From Gnetum montanum (Eukaryota; Streptophyta; Gnetopsida; Gnetales; Gnetaceae), in NCBI GenBank assembly GCA_015680685.1, contig MNCI01024295.1, positions 1 to 39,282 of the forward strand: a DNA stretch of 39,282 nt, in the 5' to 3' direction. Every line of letters begins with the position of its first letter. The stretch's first letter is position 1. The notes beneath the pieces are model-generated. The model saw nothing but the letters and a program-made list of their open reading frames with translations, had not been told where the DNA came from and did not search any database. Below, one piece after another: positions 11,080 through 23,039 of this stretch. The position numbers and the translations under genes are program-made.

Positions 11080-12457
11080 CCATGCATTTTTTGTAAACCT
11101 TCTTGAGGGTAGATTGAATTCCCAAGTTAATTTCTAGCCATGTCTTCTTGGATTGAGACACAACGGCCAATGGATGTTCAAACTTGTTAGTGTTTGGGGA
11201 GACCAGAAAGGCCTCTTGGTCCTTGGAAACCCTCTTTCTAATCTCTTTTAGAGATGGTAAGGTATCCCTTCTTGCTATTGAAACCCAACTCCTAAGATGG
11301 GGTAGTTCTTCCCTCAAATTTTTGCTACTACCTATTGACGAGCAGGGATCACCCTTAGTGGGTGACTCTAGTAGCCTTGGTGATCCTGAAGAAGTCATTC
11401 CAGAAATCCCCTATGAAACTAGTACCTGGGCCCCCTCCCTAATGGATCTACCCCTTGCTTAGACCTTCGAGGTAACCTTCCTTTTGGGCCATAATAGTCC
11501 ATTCATCCCCTAGTTTTGTGACCAAACACCTTCTAACCCATCCTACACTCTATTGTTTGGTGTCCAACCTTGTCATAGGTCTTGCAAGGTTGAACTTATT
11601 AGGACCTCTTGGTTACCTATGAACCTATAACCATGTTCTGATATTCAACTTTCACCTTCCCTTCTCCTAAGGGTAGATCAATGACAACCTCTTGGACCAG
11701 ATGCTTTGTTGACAATGACCTCCGAATAGAAAACTTACTGAACCCCATCTATTCTAAAGAGCCAGTAAATTAGTTGAAGGAGACAAGCTCCATAAAGAAC
11801 CCACCTAAGATTCAAAGAAAGTCCAATGTCCAAAGCTCCCATGGGATCATAGAAACACAAATCCATAGGGATCCCTCAAAAATAGGTCTAATTCATGATG
11901 AGATCCTGGCCACCACTGTGTTAGGGCCAAGTCATGAGCTCAAAAAAACTAGGGATCGTCCGTGAGGACCTTTTTCCTATCCTTAGTTAACTAGAAAATA
12001 AAAAGAAAAAGGTCCCTAAGAAGGCTACACACCTCCATAGGGAAAACCCCCCAATTTGTAGCCATCCATTTCTTAAATAAATCCAATTTTGGGTAGGCCC
12101 TCACTAAGATGAATTTCCTAATGAGGCTCATCTCCACTATTCTTAGATCCTTGCAATGAGTAGACTTCATGTGCAACCTTATCAAGTCCTTTGTTCACAC
12201 ATGCTCATCAACTCCCCCATCCATAGGCTACCAGGGAGCCCTGTAGCTAGGTCCCTCTACAACCCACCTCCGACTCTAGCACTTAGACCACATATAGCCC
12301 TAGCCTTAGCACCTCCATCCATACTTTCTCCTAGGGTAGAATGTATCTTGCCATCCCTAGCTATGCCCACACCACCTTTCCTACCACTATTCCTTTCCTT
12401 CCCTGCATCCATCGTTCTCCCACTATCGTTGCTACTTCTACTCCCATTCCTGCCCAT
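11080..12457 (-). pseudogene. L1-A ORF1: DUF4283-like, zinc-knuckle RNA-binding protein
   Basis: ORF1 of plant L1 elements encodes an RNA-binding chaperone that packages the element RNA. The first ATG is taken at 12457 (MGRNGSRSSNDSGRTMD), giving a Ser/Gly/Arg-rich N-terminus. At about 11880-12120 the translation matches the DUF4283 pattern: WMATNWGVFPMEVCSLLRD, LFLFIF, then after frame breaks VLTDDP and AHDLALTQWWPG. At 11545-11586 is a zinc knuckle, CKTYDKVGHQTIEC, in which the second cysteine is tyrosine. 10994-11398 stays open for 134 codons; its upstream part is the ORF1 C-terminal or linker region, and it overlaps the start of the endonuclease in another frame. The reading frame is broken several times. 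Confidence 0.7.
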
Positions 12458-13507
12458 TCTTCCCTAACTTATATAGGCTCTTATTTATTGGTATAAGTTC
12501 TAGTTAATATGATTATCAATATCCTAGTGAATTTGTAATATCTTATGAACTAGACTTTTCATTACACCTATTCAAAAACATGTGAGCTCTTGAATTTGCA
12601 CTAATCCATCATGGGGGATTAGGATATGATTTTTTAAAATTTGAAAATTTTTCTAACATATCATTTTTGAACATTTAGATAACTGATAGTAAGAATAATT
12701 GAATTAACCTAGAATTTCATGATTTTAGTTTCCTTAGAGCCTTAGGAATGTTATTTCACAATCACATTCATCATGAGCTTAAATGCAAATTTTTTTGAAT
12801 TTAGAGATAATCAAGGATTCAAACGGGGTTTAAACACTAAGGGAAAATTGCCAAAACTAATGTTGATACTTTGATGATTGTAAATGATGAAAAAATAAGC
12901 TCCTAAGATTAGAGATGTTTTACAAGGTAGGGAGAAGAGTCTAAGATGAGAACATGGCCATTAGTAAGTAGTAGATGTTTTTCATAAAATGGGAAGTTCA
13001 AACCAAGAAACCAAGGTTGGAAAAATCACCATTGCTAGGAACAACATGAAGATTGAACATTGACAAATTTTTGAGGAATTTTAGAATTTTTATAATTTTT
13101 GATGATTGTCTATTCTTTTTGTTATTTTTGTAATACAACCATTCAAATAGAATTTGTAATATGGCACTATTTGTAAATTTTTATAACACACCTACTTAAA
13201 TAAATTTTGTAATGTGGCATTTAAGTTTTGTCATGTCAGTTAATCTGGTCTTAGTCACCCAACAATTTTTGTAATGGAACTTTGCCAATTCTGTATGACA
13301 TGATGATGAGCTTTTGATGAATCATGGGGGTATGAGGAAGCTTGATATGTTCTTTGTCAAAACGCTTAGGGCCAATATGCCTTTTATCTTAAGATCGATG
13401 AAAATTATGTTAGTCGATTGCTATATCACATGTACTATAACACATTTGCAATGTTGTAGGTTGAGATACTATATTGTAAATATGATGTCACAATTACAAT
13501 AAATGCC

Positions 13508-13517
13508 TATAAATATA
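13508..13517 (+). promoter_or_regulatory. TATA-box-like core 1
   Basis: TATAAATATA preceded by CC and followed by G, lying downstream of short TTTGTAAT repeats. It is a good plant TATA match. It may be the promoter of a decayed LTR, but no dependent gene is visible. Confidence 0.3.
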
Positions 13518-14237
13518 GTTCACCAACCATGTTTATAATAAATATTGTTCTATACTTACCCAAGCTCTTGCAATTTTATTTCATGAAGTCATAGTTAGTT
13601 TGAGATCTTAAATAATTTTATGACATCTTTATTTTGAGTGAAGTATACATGAACATGCTTCATGCATGGTACTAAAGGTCAAGATTATTTATGATCATTG
13701 CAACATTTCAAATGACATAGACTTATTTTCCATATGCACTTTACATTTCAATTGTTAGTTACATATATGATGTATGTTAGTATTTGGCAGAATAAGTATG
13801 ACTAATCAAAAGTGTTAAGTGCAATTGTTTGGTAACATAGTAGTAATATCATTTGGCTCACCTAGTAATGATTTACTTGGTAATCCCAGTGACAACTATA
13901 TGAGCTGAGCATGTGAATAGAAGATTACGAATGGATGCTTATCATCACTAGGCTAGACTAGATTTACTTTTCATTGTTTTTGAGTTAATTAGAATCAATA
14001 TTGATGTTAAAATGTTCTATTGTTACTACCTCAAAGCCAAATAATGTAGTGCAACACATTTGTACATGTGAACTTAGTACTCTATTAAATATTTAGACGT
14101 TAATTTATTTTAAAGCACACATATATTTGTAGATGTACTTAATGCTTACTAGTGATATGAAGACCTTTGTTTGGGTGATAGAATCAAGATTACTATTTAT
14201 TTCTAATTTTTGTCTAATTTTTTATAATTTGAAGTTT

Positions 14238-14256
14238 TTATATATATATATATATT
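14238..14256. repeat. (TA)n simple repeat
   Basis: An uninterrupted run of TA dinucleotides in AT-rich DNA. No other significance is evident. Confidence 0.85.
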
Positions 14257-15346
14257 AATATTGAATAATCATTACAAATTTTAGCATTATTTTAGAGGAA
14301 TAATAGAAAATTAATGTGATGTGGATCCATGGTTTATTCTAATGTTAGTTAGAATTCTAAAATTATTGAATATTTAATCAATAAAATATGTAAAAATTCA
14401 AAAGTTACTAGATCACACTCAAATTTGGTGGACTAACTTAGCTTAACACCTAAAGTATAGATCTACAATTAGTTATTCAATTTGGGCCTTAGATTTTGAG
14501 ATTTTTATGTTAAACGCCTAAAAGTATCTAGTTGGATGATATTTTCCTAGATTTAATTAAACTATTACTATCTAGCATAATAGTTATGACAAATTTATTT
14601 TCATTACGATAGGCTCAACATGTGAAAAATGTTAGATAGAAAAAAAGTTTAGTAACAATGATTTCTACTAGATATATTATAGGGAATGTGGAAAATAGAT
14701 CATTATCATCCTAGCCTTGTCCCAACAAAATGGCGTCAACTACATGAGTTCTTTTTCATCATTCACTAGCCTCTACTACACATTGCATATCAGAAATTCC
14801 ATAGCATCTACAAAATCTCAAAGACAATTAATCCATGAGATTTGACAAGATTTTATAGCCAACTACCAACCTGATGCTAACCCTCCTCCTTTTGTATCCA
14901 ATCTTGTAACCAACATTGGTAGAGATAAAATGTGAAAAATACTTAAAAGGCCAAAAATAAATTAGAAATCCTCATAGCTGATAAATTAAAAACTGACTTA
15001 AAATAAGACAAAAAGGTAGCACAATAAGAAAATTCAATGTGGGATGATGATGTATGCTCTATGACATGCTTATGATGACATCTATTTTATTTATATACAA
15101 ATTGTCTACTTCATATTAATGGATGAAAAAGGGACAAATGACTCATCTAATAGGGGCTATGTGACTCTCTCAAGTATTGTCAATCTCACATGTCTACTGT
15201 CTCATGAGAGCATACTTGTCCAAGTCAAGTAGCAATGATGCGATGAATAAAAAAAGGATTTTTAAAGAATGAGTTATCTAATTTTCACCTATTGTATAAA
15301 ATTTTTTGCATAAGTATTTAGCCAAGCCTTAGGATCTTTTCCATCC

Positions 15347-15356
15347 TATAAATATA
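15347..15356 (+). promoter_or_regulatory. TATA-box-like core 2
   Basis: The same TATAAATATA core, again preceded by CC and followed by G, here leading into a purine-rich stretch (AAGAAAGGGAAGACAATGCA at about 15388-15407). This could be the start of a transcribed leader of a decayed LTR. No coding sequence follows that I can identify. Confidence 0.3.
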
Positions 15357-16599
15357 GGGAATGTTTTCTCTTATTTTCACTTTTCCAAGAAAGGGAAGAC
15401 AATGCAAGTTGGAGGAATGAGAAGTTTAGGAGAGGAGATGGAAAGTGGTTGTTCCTTGCTTGTTTTCAGCCATCTTTTAGTCTTTCTTGAGTATTCCTAT
15501 GGGCTCTTGGGAGGTTGATTTTGCTACTTTTGTTGGAGGATTTTGTGGCTAATTTTTGAAAAATTTTTGGCTTATTAAATGGATTTTTTTCTCTAATTTT
15601 GTGGGAGGATTTTAGTAGCATCTTGCACTTGCAGTTTTGATGCTGATTTCTTCAGGTTACTAGCTAGATAACAACCCAATCTTAAGGTATCTTCTCCCTC
15701 TCAAAGTTGTTGAAGTTCAAGTTGAAAGATGTGTATTCCAAACCCTTATTGTATGAAATATTTAGTAGGTGTTTGAAGTTGTATTTTCTTGGAAAATTAA
15801 GGATAATTTCATGAGGACACGTGGGATATTTTTTTTGAGTTTTGAGTCATGTATGGAGTTTCTCATATGTCTTGGATCTTATTTTTGGTATGCATGTTTT
15901 GGAATTATGAGTTAGCATTTTCTTTGTGCCATGTGCTTTTTGTATTTCATATTTTTTTGATCATTTTTTAAAAAAGAAATAACCTCCATCATTCTATCTA
16001 AGGTTGGTAATCTCTTATGTGGCCTACAAGGGCTTAGTTCTTGGAGGTGCTTGATGGTGTTAGCCCTCACCATTTTATCCAACCCTGGTGCTTTTCTTGT
16101 GTGTACTACAAGATATTGTAGAGTTAGAGAGACTTGGTGTATTACAACTAGATGGTCAAAAGGTCCATTGAGTACTCATTTAAAAATTAAAAATAATCTA
16201 TGCATATTGAGGATTTTTGATGTTTTTTTGTTAAGTGCATGTTTTGTTTTGTTGATCATTTTTGGGTTAGTTTTGAGGCCTTTTTAAGAAAGTTACAATG
16301 TTCCAAATTATTGTTAAATGGTCCTTTTTTCAAGCCTACACTTATCTCAACATGAAAATATGAAAGACTAAAAAATTTATTAATGAAGATGTTAAAGTTT
16401 CAAACCATGTTAATATGTAATGTTGTTCAAACTTAGAGCATATAAAATTTTATTTTTGTTTCTCATTTGCATATTTCACATGCAAATATGATTTTTTTTT
16501 ATTTTCTACTACATAAAATTAGAATTTTAATTTTTTAACAATACCTAGCCCTAGTATAGAGATTTTTTCTCTTCCTTTTTTTGGTTTTTTGAGGAAATT

Positions 16600-17723
16600 T
16601 AGGTATAAATTAATAAAAAATGAACATGTACAGTAGTGAGGTACCCCCAAAAATGAGGAGAGGAGCCTCCTATCACATCCAAAGCCATCCTCCTTTCTGA
16701 TCAAGGGGGTCCAATTTAGTTCCATTTCAAAATTGGGTTGTAGGTCCACCCCACAAGACCTCTAACTCGCTAATCCATCAACCATAGAAATTCAGAAAAA
16801 AACATAAAATAACAAAAATATAAACAAAGTAGCAAACAACCACCCAACAAACCCCTCCCTAGAGCATAAACTCAATATGGAATGGTAGCCTTGTATAGCA
16901 ATAGAAACTTTATTCCTACATCTAGAATTGTTGTGTGGTGCTTAGTGTCAATAAAAGACATTGCTTCTTGAAACTCTTTGAAAGTGGTCAGTTTTCTTGC
17001 ACCTTTCAAAGTGTTTCCCTCCCCATCTAGGTGAAGCTCCTCACATTGGTGTTGGATGTGCTTTCTTAGTGCTCCCGAGGGTTGATTGTGCCCAATGTTC
17101 ATGATCACATATGGGTACTAGCCCTTTTGTAGTGAAAAATGAGTGCTACTTTCATGAATTCAATTGATTTTCTATTGTATCAGCACCTCCTCCCATTCCT
17201 ACTCCTCCCTATGCAACTGTTCCTCCCTCTCCCTATCTTCTTGGAGTTGGGCCTTTTCCTATAGCTCCTTTTGGAGCTTTTACTTGAGCTCATCTTCTAA
17301 AGAATGCAAGGTTATTTTCTCCACTAGATCATGGTGGATTCCTTTTGGCTTGGCTACCTCCTCATAATTCTACATTAGACGTTCCATATTTTGTTGAAAG
17401 TTCTCCTCCTATCGCTTCAACCACATCTACCAAAAAGTATGCTCCTTTGCCTTGATGCACTCCACCATCTTTAGCCTAGCTACTTCCCTTAAGACCTTTG
17501 AGACCCCCTAAACCACACCCATAGGCTTTAGCCCTCATTCCAACATAGCTACCATTGGGTTCACCTCCTATTTTTGCAATGGCTTTTCCTCATCACCCTC
17601 TAAGAACCTCCAATCTAGAATCACCCCCAGAACTTTTTGCTTTGACCCACTTGAATCTAGAGAAATGGGCACCAGTAAGGATGGGCCACACCATCTCCTA
17701 TGGTGACCTCTGGTTGGTGATCC

Positions 17724-17766
<43 letters not shown>

Positions 17767-20200
17767 NATGGCCAAAATGAGCCCTAAATGCATCCCCCTC
17801 TACCTCCAATGTACAACTACTAGAAAGTACCAAGGAAAATTCACTATATAACCCCTTTAGAGGTAGCACATGAAGCTAAAATGCATGTCAAGTAGCTTCC
17901 ATGTGTTGCTAAAATGAATAAAAAAGTAGTTTAGAAAAATCACTACAACTTGCTAGAGGGCATCCAACATCAACTTGTGTACTTTTCCAATACTTATCTT
18001 AGGCATGTGCCTCAAGAAAAAAATCCTCCCATGGCCTACAACCCCTCCCCCATAAAGAAACCTCCTCACCTTTGGTCACCACCTATAGGTACCAAGTGAT
18101 GGCTACCTCAATGATGTCAATCCTCATTCTTAAAAATAGCATGATATCCCTAATCTAGATAATCAAGAATTGTCTATTATCTAGGTAAAGGTTCCCATGG
18201 ACTAGCTATAGTACCTCTACCTAGCCAACGTGGGCCATCAAATTCCAAAGAAGAGGATTATCCCTATACTCCACACAAGATGGCTTGTATGTTGGAGTTA
18301 CCCTCATTGCACTATGTTCCTCCCTCCAAAGTCAAAGACCTTTAGATATAACTTATTCTAGAATTAATGGATAAATCCCTCTAAAAATCAAGTAATTCCA
18401 CATTTTCCACAATTTCCACAAGATGGCCACAACATGCTAGTCTCCATCTAACAAATCAGCTATAAACTTTGCACCACCCACCATACCCTCATTGAATAAG
18501 TACTCTCCCAGATGAAATGTGTCATTGTCTCCTCATCCAACATGCACATGGGACATGTGGCATCCAACCTCATCCCTCACCATTACTAAACATGTTGCAT
18601 AGGAATGGTAACATGGCCAACTAACCACAAGAACATTTTAATTTTTTTGGGAGCTTTCTGTATCATAAGTGTTGCTACCCAATGACTATAGGATATTTAC
18701 GTCTAATAATCTATGTAGGATGCACATTAGGGAGCCCCAATGGCAGCATTCTCTACATGTACAAAACTAATGCATGCCAAATATTTGATCATGGTGGGAT
18801 GCCTTGCACTAATGGTATTTATGTTGCATGATTCAAATCCATTAGGTTGGATATTGGCCTTGGTCACATAGACATCTAGGTAATACATAAAGCCCCATGG
18901 CAATCACATCTATGAAATGAAATATTCCATGTGCCCCCATATACTTTATCTAGTGATAATTTCCCATGCAAGAGGATGTAGCTGAATACCCCCTTTGTCC
19001 CATGATCATGTAAAAGCCTAAACTGGTCTTTTGATTTTCTATGTAACCTCTATCAGAGGGGAGGCAACCAATGCCATAAACCAAGCCATAGCTAAAAGAA
19101 CAAATGAAACCAAAAGCAACCAACCTACATGGAAAATAATCCCATCAGTCCAATGTCTAACCCTCTCTTGCTTCCTCCAAGTAAGGACACCCCAAGCTTC
19201 CCTCTTGTGTTATTCATAAAGTGGAAGACCAAGGTAGGTATCTTCCTTAGACTCTAGTAACACCCCCAACAATTGCACAATCCTCCCCTTAAGAGGTGAC
19301 TCCACATTGAGTAGATGTACCATATATTTACTTTGGTTAATCTCCAGCTCCACTTCCTCAACCATTCTCTAAAGAGCTTGATTAAGTACATGTACCTGAG
19401 GAACAGCAACCCTAGAGAAAGGAATGGTATCATTAGTGTAATGTTCCATTAGGGAACTCATACCACCAACATCCAAGCCTCTAACCCTTTCTATTAGAAA
19501 AAACTTACACTTCAGATCCATAACCAAAATTAATAGGTACAGTGATGAATATTTCCTTGTCATAATCCCTACCCTAGGAGTAAAAATCCCAAAGCCTCCT
19601 TCCCAGATCCATAGAAAAGGATCTCAATTGTTGAATATGTAGGCATAAATTCACAAAATGCAGAAGAAAACCTTTCCAAAACATGATTTTGTAAAGAGCA
19701 CTCTAGGAAACTATGTTATAAGGTTTTTTGATATCCAATTTAAAACACATACCTAGAAATCTGGTCATAAGCAACATGTGCATTACCTCTTGAACTAGGA
19801 TAATCTGGTCCTACAAATATCTCCATTTGACAAAACTTTCCTAAAATTCCACAAATATTCTATGCATTAAAGGCACCATCTGGACCACAAAAATCTTTAT
19901 GAACAACTAAAGTAGAGTGTTACATACCCCAATAGGCCAGAAATGTAGCAAAATCAAGAAATTATTATTTTTTGGTATTAGCACTAGAAGAGAGCAGTTG
20001 ATTTCCCTTCGAACCTACCTCTAAAATAGCATCATGTTGAAAGAATCTAAAATATTTTTCCCATCACATTAAATAAGGTCTATAAGAACTCCACTAGCCA
20101 CCCATAAGGACCAAGCTTTTTTTTTATTATCTAGCATTTACTATTTTCTAATTTCTGATCTAATTCTAAAAATGGAAATGTCAACCATCACACATAGAAT
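16600..20200 (-). pseudogene. L1-B ORF2 remnant: RT, zf-RVT, C-terminal extension
   Basis: Visible in order: RT motif KLDIKKPYN at 19715-19741, matching KLDISKAYN of L1-A; catalytic site YTNDT at 19426-19440, followed by IPFSRVAVPQVHVLNQAL, in which the first of the two aspartates is asparagine; zf-RVT near 18480-18680 with KMFLWLVGHVTIPM, CPMC at 18544-18555 and ETMTHFIWESTYSMRVW, in which the late cysteine reads serine. A coiled-coil-like charged stretch follows at about 17165-17480. The shared unknown module is unusually well preserved at 16872-17108 (78 open codons: MIMNIGHNQPSGALRKHIQH, then FKEFQEAMSFIDTKHH). A hydrophobic segment (GFVGWLFATLFIFLLFYVFF) is at about 16790-16855. Stops and frameshifts elsewhere make it non-functional. 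Confidence 0.75.
17725..17767. repeat. 42-nt poly-C run ending in N
   Basis: Forty-two consecutive C followed by one undetermined base, inside L1-B. A run this long ending in N is more likely a sequencing or assembly uncertainty than a measured length. The two ORFs crossing it are artefacts of Pro/Gly codons. Confidence 0.9.
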
Positions 20201-20230
20201 CTACCTCTACTTCTCTTTTTTTAAATAGAA

Positions 20231-21982
20231 TTTAGAGGCTATATACTCTTTGTTTTAGCATGAAGAAAGGGGGACTATTACTATCACCATCATTATTATT
20301 TTTATAGTTAAAAATATATTTCTTAAGATCCTATCTCCTAATTATTGATACTGCAGAGCTTGAAAGAAACCTTCGATTGATAGGGAAAAAAATAAAACAA
20401 AATAAAACATTGTTAAATCCCAACTCCCATGAACTATCTAGATTATAGTTTCAAATTTATTTTCAATCTTTCAACCTCCCTTAAATACGAATTTAATTGC
20501 TAAAAACTCAAGTCTTACTTTTAGACTTTGTTTGCTTGAATGCTTGAAAATGGAGGAAAACATTGGCTAATTCTCCCATGAAAAAAAATCATAACTATTA
20601 TAACTCTCTTCATTATATGATTTGAGCTAGTTCTTATATGACATTTAAAATACACTTGAGATGCATAGTTACTTCTTTCATTTATATTATGGTAGTATTG
20701 CATCTTGAAAACCTAGAAACCTCCTTGGAGCAAGTCTTTCATTACATGTATGTTTTGTACATTTTATCATAGTTAGATTTTCCTATCATGAAAAGTAACT
20801 ATTGTTTATTTATTTTTTCTTCAATATACTAATCCCATTTAGTTATCAACAATTATATTCTTTCATTTTTGCAAATAAAAGAAAGAAAATATATGTGTAA
20901 TCATGTATGCTTATTTTCCTTCCATAAAATTAACCTACATGAATTATGATTAGAAGCCCTTTGGACCTTACGATATGTAATTCATATAAAATTATAATTA
21001 GTAATTAGGTAGATGATTCATTTGATTGTTTTGTATTGTGTGAAGCATGTAATATTTTTAGGGATCATTACTTAATCATCTTAATAATAATATATTCATC
21101 CCCATACCTTTAATTGATGGGTTGCATTGTTTATTTATTTAGCATACATCCTACCTTGGATGTGGAGATAAGCACTACTATCCAACCCTACTCAAACATA
21201 TGATTAGTTCAGCTTAATGTCTTGAGGCATTGGACCCAATGAGGTTGAGTTGTACAATAGTTGAAGGTTTAAAATGATGCAAGTAGCGTTCGTAAGTGTG
21301 TACCCACCTCATGTATGATCCCCGATCACCTATCTTAAGGGTATATTGAGGTGTAGTATAGAAATCATGGTTGATTAAAACCTTTTATATGTAGTTTAGA
21401 ACAAAAAGATAACTCAACTCATGGTTGAATGATGATTGAATTCTTTGAGTTGAATGAACCTTAATGTGGGAATGCAATGTCATATTGCTTGGGTAAAATT
21501 GTTGAAACTGATATATTTTTTATTTCTAGAAATTTTTTGAAGCCTATTATAGATTAAATGATGTTTTATGATGGAAACATAGTGGAGTAATAGGAGTATA
21601 TCCAAAAATATTTTTTAGTGTTTATTGTAAAATAAAACTTGAAAGAAGTGAGTCATACAAATGTTTGGTATTTTCTAGGTGATGTAGAGTCTTAGCAATC
21701 ACTTTGGATGATGCTAGTTTTTTTAAGTATCATAGTGCTACTAAAGTTAGATGATATGTAATAGATGTATCAATACTTAGAATTATGATAAGTGATAAGG
21801 TCTCATCCTATAAACAACTTGTTAAGTATAAGGAGGGTAGAAGGTACATAGGCCCTATAATCTACTCATCATTATGAGTTACATCTTTATTAGTTGCTAA
21901 TGTATGTATAATTCCATGTTTCAGGTGGATTTTAAAAAATGTACTGATGTTTTAGAGGGTGGTTATTTTGGCTCTTACAAAT
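20231..21982. other. AT-rich stretch without a recognised gene
   Basis: No coding similarity, LTR pair or RNA gene was recognised. 20700-21120 is very AT-rich. Around 21130-21350 base composition is more balanced, but no frame stays open. The last part leads directly into repeat copy 2. Confidence 0.5.
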
Positions 21983-22200
21983 GACATCATCACATCTTAT
22001 GCTTTACAGTAAATTACACTATATACTTTGATCACCACTAACTCTACTAAGAAGACAATGATCAACAAGTCTCTTATTAACTAGTTAGAGTTCATATTTT
22101 CCCATCTAAGGATTATGATCTAGTCACATATGTATGCTTGTGTAACTTGTATGGTTGGGCATTGGGAATCCTTACTATGCATCAACACTCAATTCCCTTC
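21983..22200. repeat. Dispersed repeat, copy 2
   Basis: Matches 29-318 in the same orientation, about 22 kb away, with numerous substitutions and without the roughly 80-base block present in copy 1. Similarity fades after CAATTCCCTTC at about 22200. It could be one of two ends of a single large nested element or an independent insertion of the same family. The DNA left of this copy cannot be compared with copy 1 because the window starts there. Confidence 0.7.
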
Positions 22201-23039
22201 TAATTGATCATCCATTGGGGTTTTCTTAAGCATCATGATTTCCCAACTATATGAAGCATCTTACACTTACATGCATTCAAAGATTGTTCATGGGTCCTCC
22301 AAAGTGTGCCCACTTATGCCTAAATGTGTTTTGATATTTAAGATCTTGGAGCTTTTCCATTACCTTGGTAAGAAGCTTGGAAACCATGGATAATGATAAG
22401 GTGAAAACTCCAAAATCCATCATTGAGGTTTCTTTTATGTAACCCTCACCCTTGACTATACCACCTTACTTTGTACCAACTTAACAATTATCCTCTTATC
22501 CATTACAGCTAACAATTCAACCTACCTCTTTACTAACTTAGTAGCTACCCTATCAACTTTACCCCCATTGGTCCTAAAGTAAACTATTCAAGAAAACTCA
22601 CATACACCTCTGTTACCCAATTTAAAATTAAATTGTTCTAATAAACTAGTAATCGATAATCAATCCCTTATCCCAAAATCTTGATCCTAAAACTACTCAA
22701 ACATAAATATATATTTTTAATGTTCCAACAAACTATCATATACCTCCTTGGCACAAAATATAAAAAATAAACCATACTAAAATATATTGCATATTCACTT
22801 GCAGTTCACATATCTACTTCAAACTTTGCAATTATATCATGTGACAAGAAGTAGTCCATATGATTTCTTGCTTTTCTATCACACTACACATTAAGATCTT
22901 CTTTGTACAATTTTCTACAAGTTTATCATGATGTAGATAACCACTTCTTATGAAAAACATTCAAGTTTGTTTTCCTATATTTTGGCAAATTAATTTGAAA
23001 AGTTTTTAGGTTTTCTAATTTCTCTAATTTGATGGTTTA
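22201..23039. other. AT-rich stretch without a recognised gene
   Basis: No coding similarity or repeat structure was recognised. The short ORFs here have no family signature. Confidence 0.45.

Larger units (their letters stand above)
6310..12475 (-). mobile_element. L1-type LINE, near full length (L1-A)
   Basis: Read on the minus strand this is a plant L1-type LINE in canonical order: ORF1 with a DUF4283-like domain and a zinc knuckle, then ORF2 with an APE-type endonuclease, reverse transcriptase, zf-RVT and a long C-terminal extension. The distance from the ORF1 start (12457) to the inferred 3' end is about 6.15 kb, the same as in L1-C. That agreement is why I place the 3' end near 6310, where TTCTACTATTATGAGTAATC resembles the last bases of L1-C. 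No clear A-tail or target duplication remains, so the 3' boundary is uncertain. Stops and frameshifts occur throughout. Confidence 0.8.
12480..16560. other. Non-coding block with LTR-like segments
   Basis: No protein similarity is visible. 13120-13290 repeats a short imperfect motif, TTTGTAATrTGGCA and variants, followed at 13508 by a TATA core and transcribed-leader-like sequence. This layout is common in the U3 region of plant LTRs. A second identical TATA core lies at 15347, followed by a purine-rich leader and, from about 15450, a T/G-rich stretch. The two blocks are not obviously copies of each other beyond the TATA core. No LTR ends, primer-binding site or paired LTR could be found, so a solo or decayed LTR is only a suggestion. 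Confidence 0.35.
16562..20230 (-). mobile_element. L1-type LINE, 5'-truncated (L1-B)
   Basis: This is a relative of L1-A, read on the minus strand. It begins upstream of the RT motif at about 20230 and lacks ORF1 and the endonuclease. The 3' end has interrupted A-runs on the minus strand (T-runs at 16563-16568, 16576-16582 and 16585-16590), preceded by TGTACATGTTCATTTTTTA, similar to the ends of L1-C and L1-D. Nucleotide similarity to L1-A is visible from about 20200 to 20040 (L1-A about 9830-9676) and recurs downstream. I could not find a convincing target duplication. Confidence 0.75.

Noticed and set aside
12156-12467. 103-codon plus-strand ORF rich in Pro, Leu and Ser
   Set aside because: It is the antisense of the Gly/Ser/Arg-rich ORF1 N-terminus of L1-A.
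16051-16287. 78-codon plus-strand ORF with a hydrophobic C-terminus
   Set aside because: No recognisable motif, T-rich C-terminal composition, and no second line of evidence for coding.
17555-17869. Plus-strand poly-Pro and minus-strand poly-Gly ORFs
   Set aside because: They are produced by the 42-nt C run ending in N inside L1-B; neither matches the LINE frame.
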